Made by a program: the position numbers and the translations under genes | Shown: positions 62,368-64,000 of the stretch, in pieces | How positions within the stretch are numbered: position 1 is the first letter of the stretch | Layout of the letters: each line of letters starts with the position of its first letter | Notes under the pieces: model-generated | What the model saw: only the letters and a program-made list of their open reading frames with translations | Database searches by the model: none | Told to the model about the DNA's origin: nothing | From: Balaenoptera acutorostrata | Lineage: Eukaryota > Chordata > Mammalia > Artiodactyla > Balaenopteridae | Direction: 5' to 3' | NCBI RefSeq assembly: GCF_949987535.1 | Contig: NC_080068.1 | Coordinates: 77,773,254-77,837,253, forward strand | DNA: 64,000 bases

Positions 62368-63270
62368 ATGAAAAGGCAGAGGACTTTGTACCAGATGAAA
62401 GAACAAGATAAAACCCCAGAAAAACAACTAAATGAAGTGGAGATAGGCAACCTTCCAGAAAAAGAATTCAGAATAATGATAGTGAAGATGATCCAGGACC
62501 TCGGAAAAAGAATGGAGGCAAAGATCAAGAAGATGCAAGAAATGTTTAACGAAGACCTAGAAGAATTAAAGAACAAACACCAGAAGAATTAAAGAAGAAA
62601 CAAACAGAGATGAACAATACAATAGCTGAAATGAAAAATACACTAGAAGGAATCAGTAGCAGAATAACTGAGGCAGAAGAAAAGATAAGTGACCTGGAAG
62701 ACAGAATGGTGGAATTCACTGCCACGGAAAAGAATAAAGAAAAAAGAAGGAAAAGAAATGAAGACAACCTAGGAGACCTCTGGGACAACATTAAACACAA
62801 CAACATTCGCATTATAGAGGTCCCAGAAGGAAAAGAGAAAGAGAAAGGACCCGAGAAAATATTTGAAGAGATTATAGTCGAAAACTTCCCTAACATGGGA
62901 AAGGAAATAGCCACCCAAGTCCAGGAAGCGAAAAGTCCCAGGCAGGGTAAACCCAAGGAGAAACACGCCGAGACACATAGTAATCAAATTGACAAAAATT
63001 AAAGACAAAGAAAAATTATTGAAAGCAACAAGGGAAAAACAACAAATAACATACAAGGGAACTCCCATAAGGTTAACAGCTGATTTCTCAGCAGAAACTC
63101 TACAAGCCAGAAGGAAGTGGCACAATATATGTAAAGTGATGAAAGGGAAGAACCTACAACCAAGATTACTCTACCCAGCAAGGATCTCATTCAGATTGGA
63201 TGGAGAAATCAAAAGCTTTACAGGCAAGCAAAAGCTAAGAGAATTCAGCACTACCAAACCAGCTCTGTAA
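62368..63270 (+). pseudogene. L1 ORF1 (RNA-binding protein), broken
   Basis: ORF1p coats L1 RNA as a trimer. The start MKRQRTLYQMKEQDKTPEKQ is followed by IGNLPEKEFRIMIVKMIQDL, a coiled-coil stretch (EITEAEEKISDLEDRM-like at about 62610-62710), an RRM-type segment (NIRIIEVPEGKEKEKGPEKI) and the C-terminal domain (LTADFSAETLQARRKW, LQPRLLYPARISF, KLREFSTTKPAL). Three frames are needed to read it. There is a break with stop near 62590, where a 20-base phrase AGAAGAATTAAAGAA... is present twice. A second frame change is near 62945. It ends with TAA at 63268-63270. It cannot make a full protein. Confidence 0.9.
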
Positions 63271-63337
63271 CAAATGCTAAAGGAACTTCTCTAAGTGGGA
63301 AACACAAGAGAAGAAAAGGACCTACAAAAACAAACCA

Positions 63338-64000
63338 ATGACAATTAAGAAAATGGTAATAGGAACATTCATATCGATAATTACCTTAAACGTGAATGGA
63401 TTAAATGCTCCAACCAAAAGACACAGGCTTACTGAATGGATACAAAAACAAGACCCATATATATGCTGCCTACAAGAGACCCACTTCAGACCTAGGGACA
63501 CATACAGACTGAAAGTGAGGGGGTGGAAAAAGATATTCCATGCAAATGGAAAAGAAAGCTGGAGTAGCTATACTCATATCAGATAAAATAGACTTTAAAA
63601 TAAAGACTGTTACAAGAGACAAGGAAGGACACTACATAATGATCAAGGGATCAATCCAAGAAGAAGATATAACAATTATAAATATATATGCACCCAACAT
63701 AGGAGCACCTCAATACATAAGGCAACTGCTAACAGCTATAAAAGAGGAAATCGACAGTAACACAATAATAGTGGGGGACTTTAACACCTCACTTACACCA
63801 ATGGACAGATCATCCAAAATGAAAATAAATAAGGAAACAGAAGCTTTAAATGACACAATAGACCAGATAGATTTAATTGATATTTATAGGACATTCCAAT
63901 CAAAAACAGCAGATTACACTTTCTTCTCAAGTGCACACAGAACATTCTCCAGGATTGATCAAATCTTGGGTCACAAATCAAGCCTCGGTAAATTTAAGAA
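63338..64000 (+). pseudogene. L1 ORF2 endonuclease domain, broken, partial
   Basis: ORF2p is the L1 endonuclease and reverse transcriptase; only the N-terminal endonuclease is in the window. The first frame gives SIITLNVNGLNAPTKRHRLT and CCLQETHF (active-site Asn and Glu region). A frameshift near 63550 follows: that frame ends at HIR, and the correct continuation, KAGVAILISDKIDFK, begins at 63555 in another frame and stays open to the edge. Later motifs are INIYAPN and VGDFNTSLTPMDRS (catalytic Asp/Asn). At the SRIDHxLG motif the expected His is Gln (SRIDQILG, codon 63960-63962). Inactive by frameshift and probably by this change. Confidence 0.9.

Larger units (their letters stand above)
3206..64000 (+). 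other. Presumed APBB2 intron downstream of the large exon
   Basis: No second exon of APBB2 was recognised. In particular, the WW-domain exon (motifs DLPPGW and TTQWERP) was searched for by eye and not found. Everything to the right edge consists of interspersed repeats and AT-rich unique DNA. The assignment to one intron is an inference from large APBB2 introns in other mammals. Confidence 0.6.
61471..64000 (+). mobile_element. L1 LINE with 5' region, ORF1 and start of ORF2, cut by the window edge
   Basis: It starts at about 61471 with GAGCTTGGTTCAGGATGGCG, the typical L1 leader. The 5' region up to 62367 has no coding frame of its own. ORF1 relics follow, then a 67-bp spacer, then ORF2. It continues past the right edge, so full length is possible but not shown. 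No TSD can be checked. Confidence 0.92.

Noticed and set aside
1..64000. CRISPR array or bacterial operon
   Set aside because: The direct repeats are SINE copies, TSDs and microsatellites; coding density is far too low and splice sites are present.

Overview
The window is vertebrate nuclear DNA, almost certainly from a cetacean (whale or dolphin). The main evidence is about twenty copies of a tRNA-derived SINE of the CHR type (start CTTCCCTGGTGGCGCAGTGG, tRNA A and B boxes, A/AAATAA-rich tail). Most lie between clear target-site duplications (TSDs). The L1 tails are of the cetartiodactyl type, and I saw no ruminant Bov-tA/BovB or pig PRE-type repeats. The exact species cannot be read from the sequence.

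Only one protein-coding exon is supported. It is the large 816-nt exon at 2390-3205 on the + strand, which encodes most of the disordered N-terminal region of APBB2 (FE65L1), an adaptor that binds the amyloid precursor protein tail. It has a good acceptor and donor and phase 1 at both ends. The exon carrying the first Met must lie to the left of the window. The next exon, encoding the WW domain, was not found to the right. Positions 1-2389 and 3206-64000 are therefore best read as APBB2 intron, and other small exons cannot be excluded by eye.

Layout of the intronic DNA: 1-172 is an L1 ORF2 fragment. 1.3-8 kb holds three SINEs, an L1 tail and a MIR. 11-11.7 kb is an old LTR-type repeat split by a SINE that has an unusual 5' junction. 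15.2-16.6 kb is a decayed hAT transposon. 18.6-19.05 kb is a SINE that appears to carry transduced 3' sequence. 22-26.3 kb holds L1 pieces, one of them containing a CG/CA repeat. 29.7-31.5 kb is L2. 33.7-35.0 kb is a complete-length but dead mariner. 36-38.7 kb and 43.5-47.3 kb are rich in LTR relics (MLT1-like and ERV class I-like). 47.8-48.5 kb is a SINE inside a SINE. 53.0-53.6 kb is a non-autonomous DNA transposon split by a SINE. 61.47 kb to the right edge is a long sense-strand L1 with 5' region, broken ORF1 and the start of a broken ORF2.

I found no prokaryotic-style genes, CRISPR array, rRNA, authentic tRNA gene or new gene system. The interesting points are in the histories of the mobile elements, not in an undescribed pathway.
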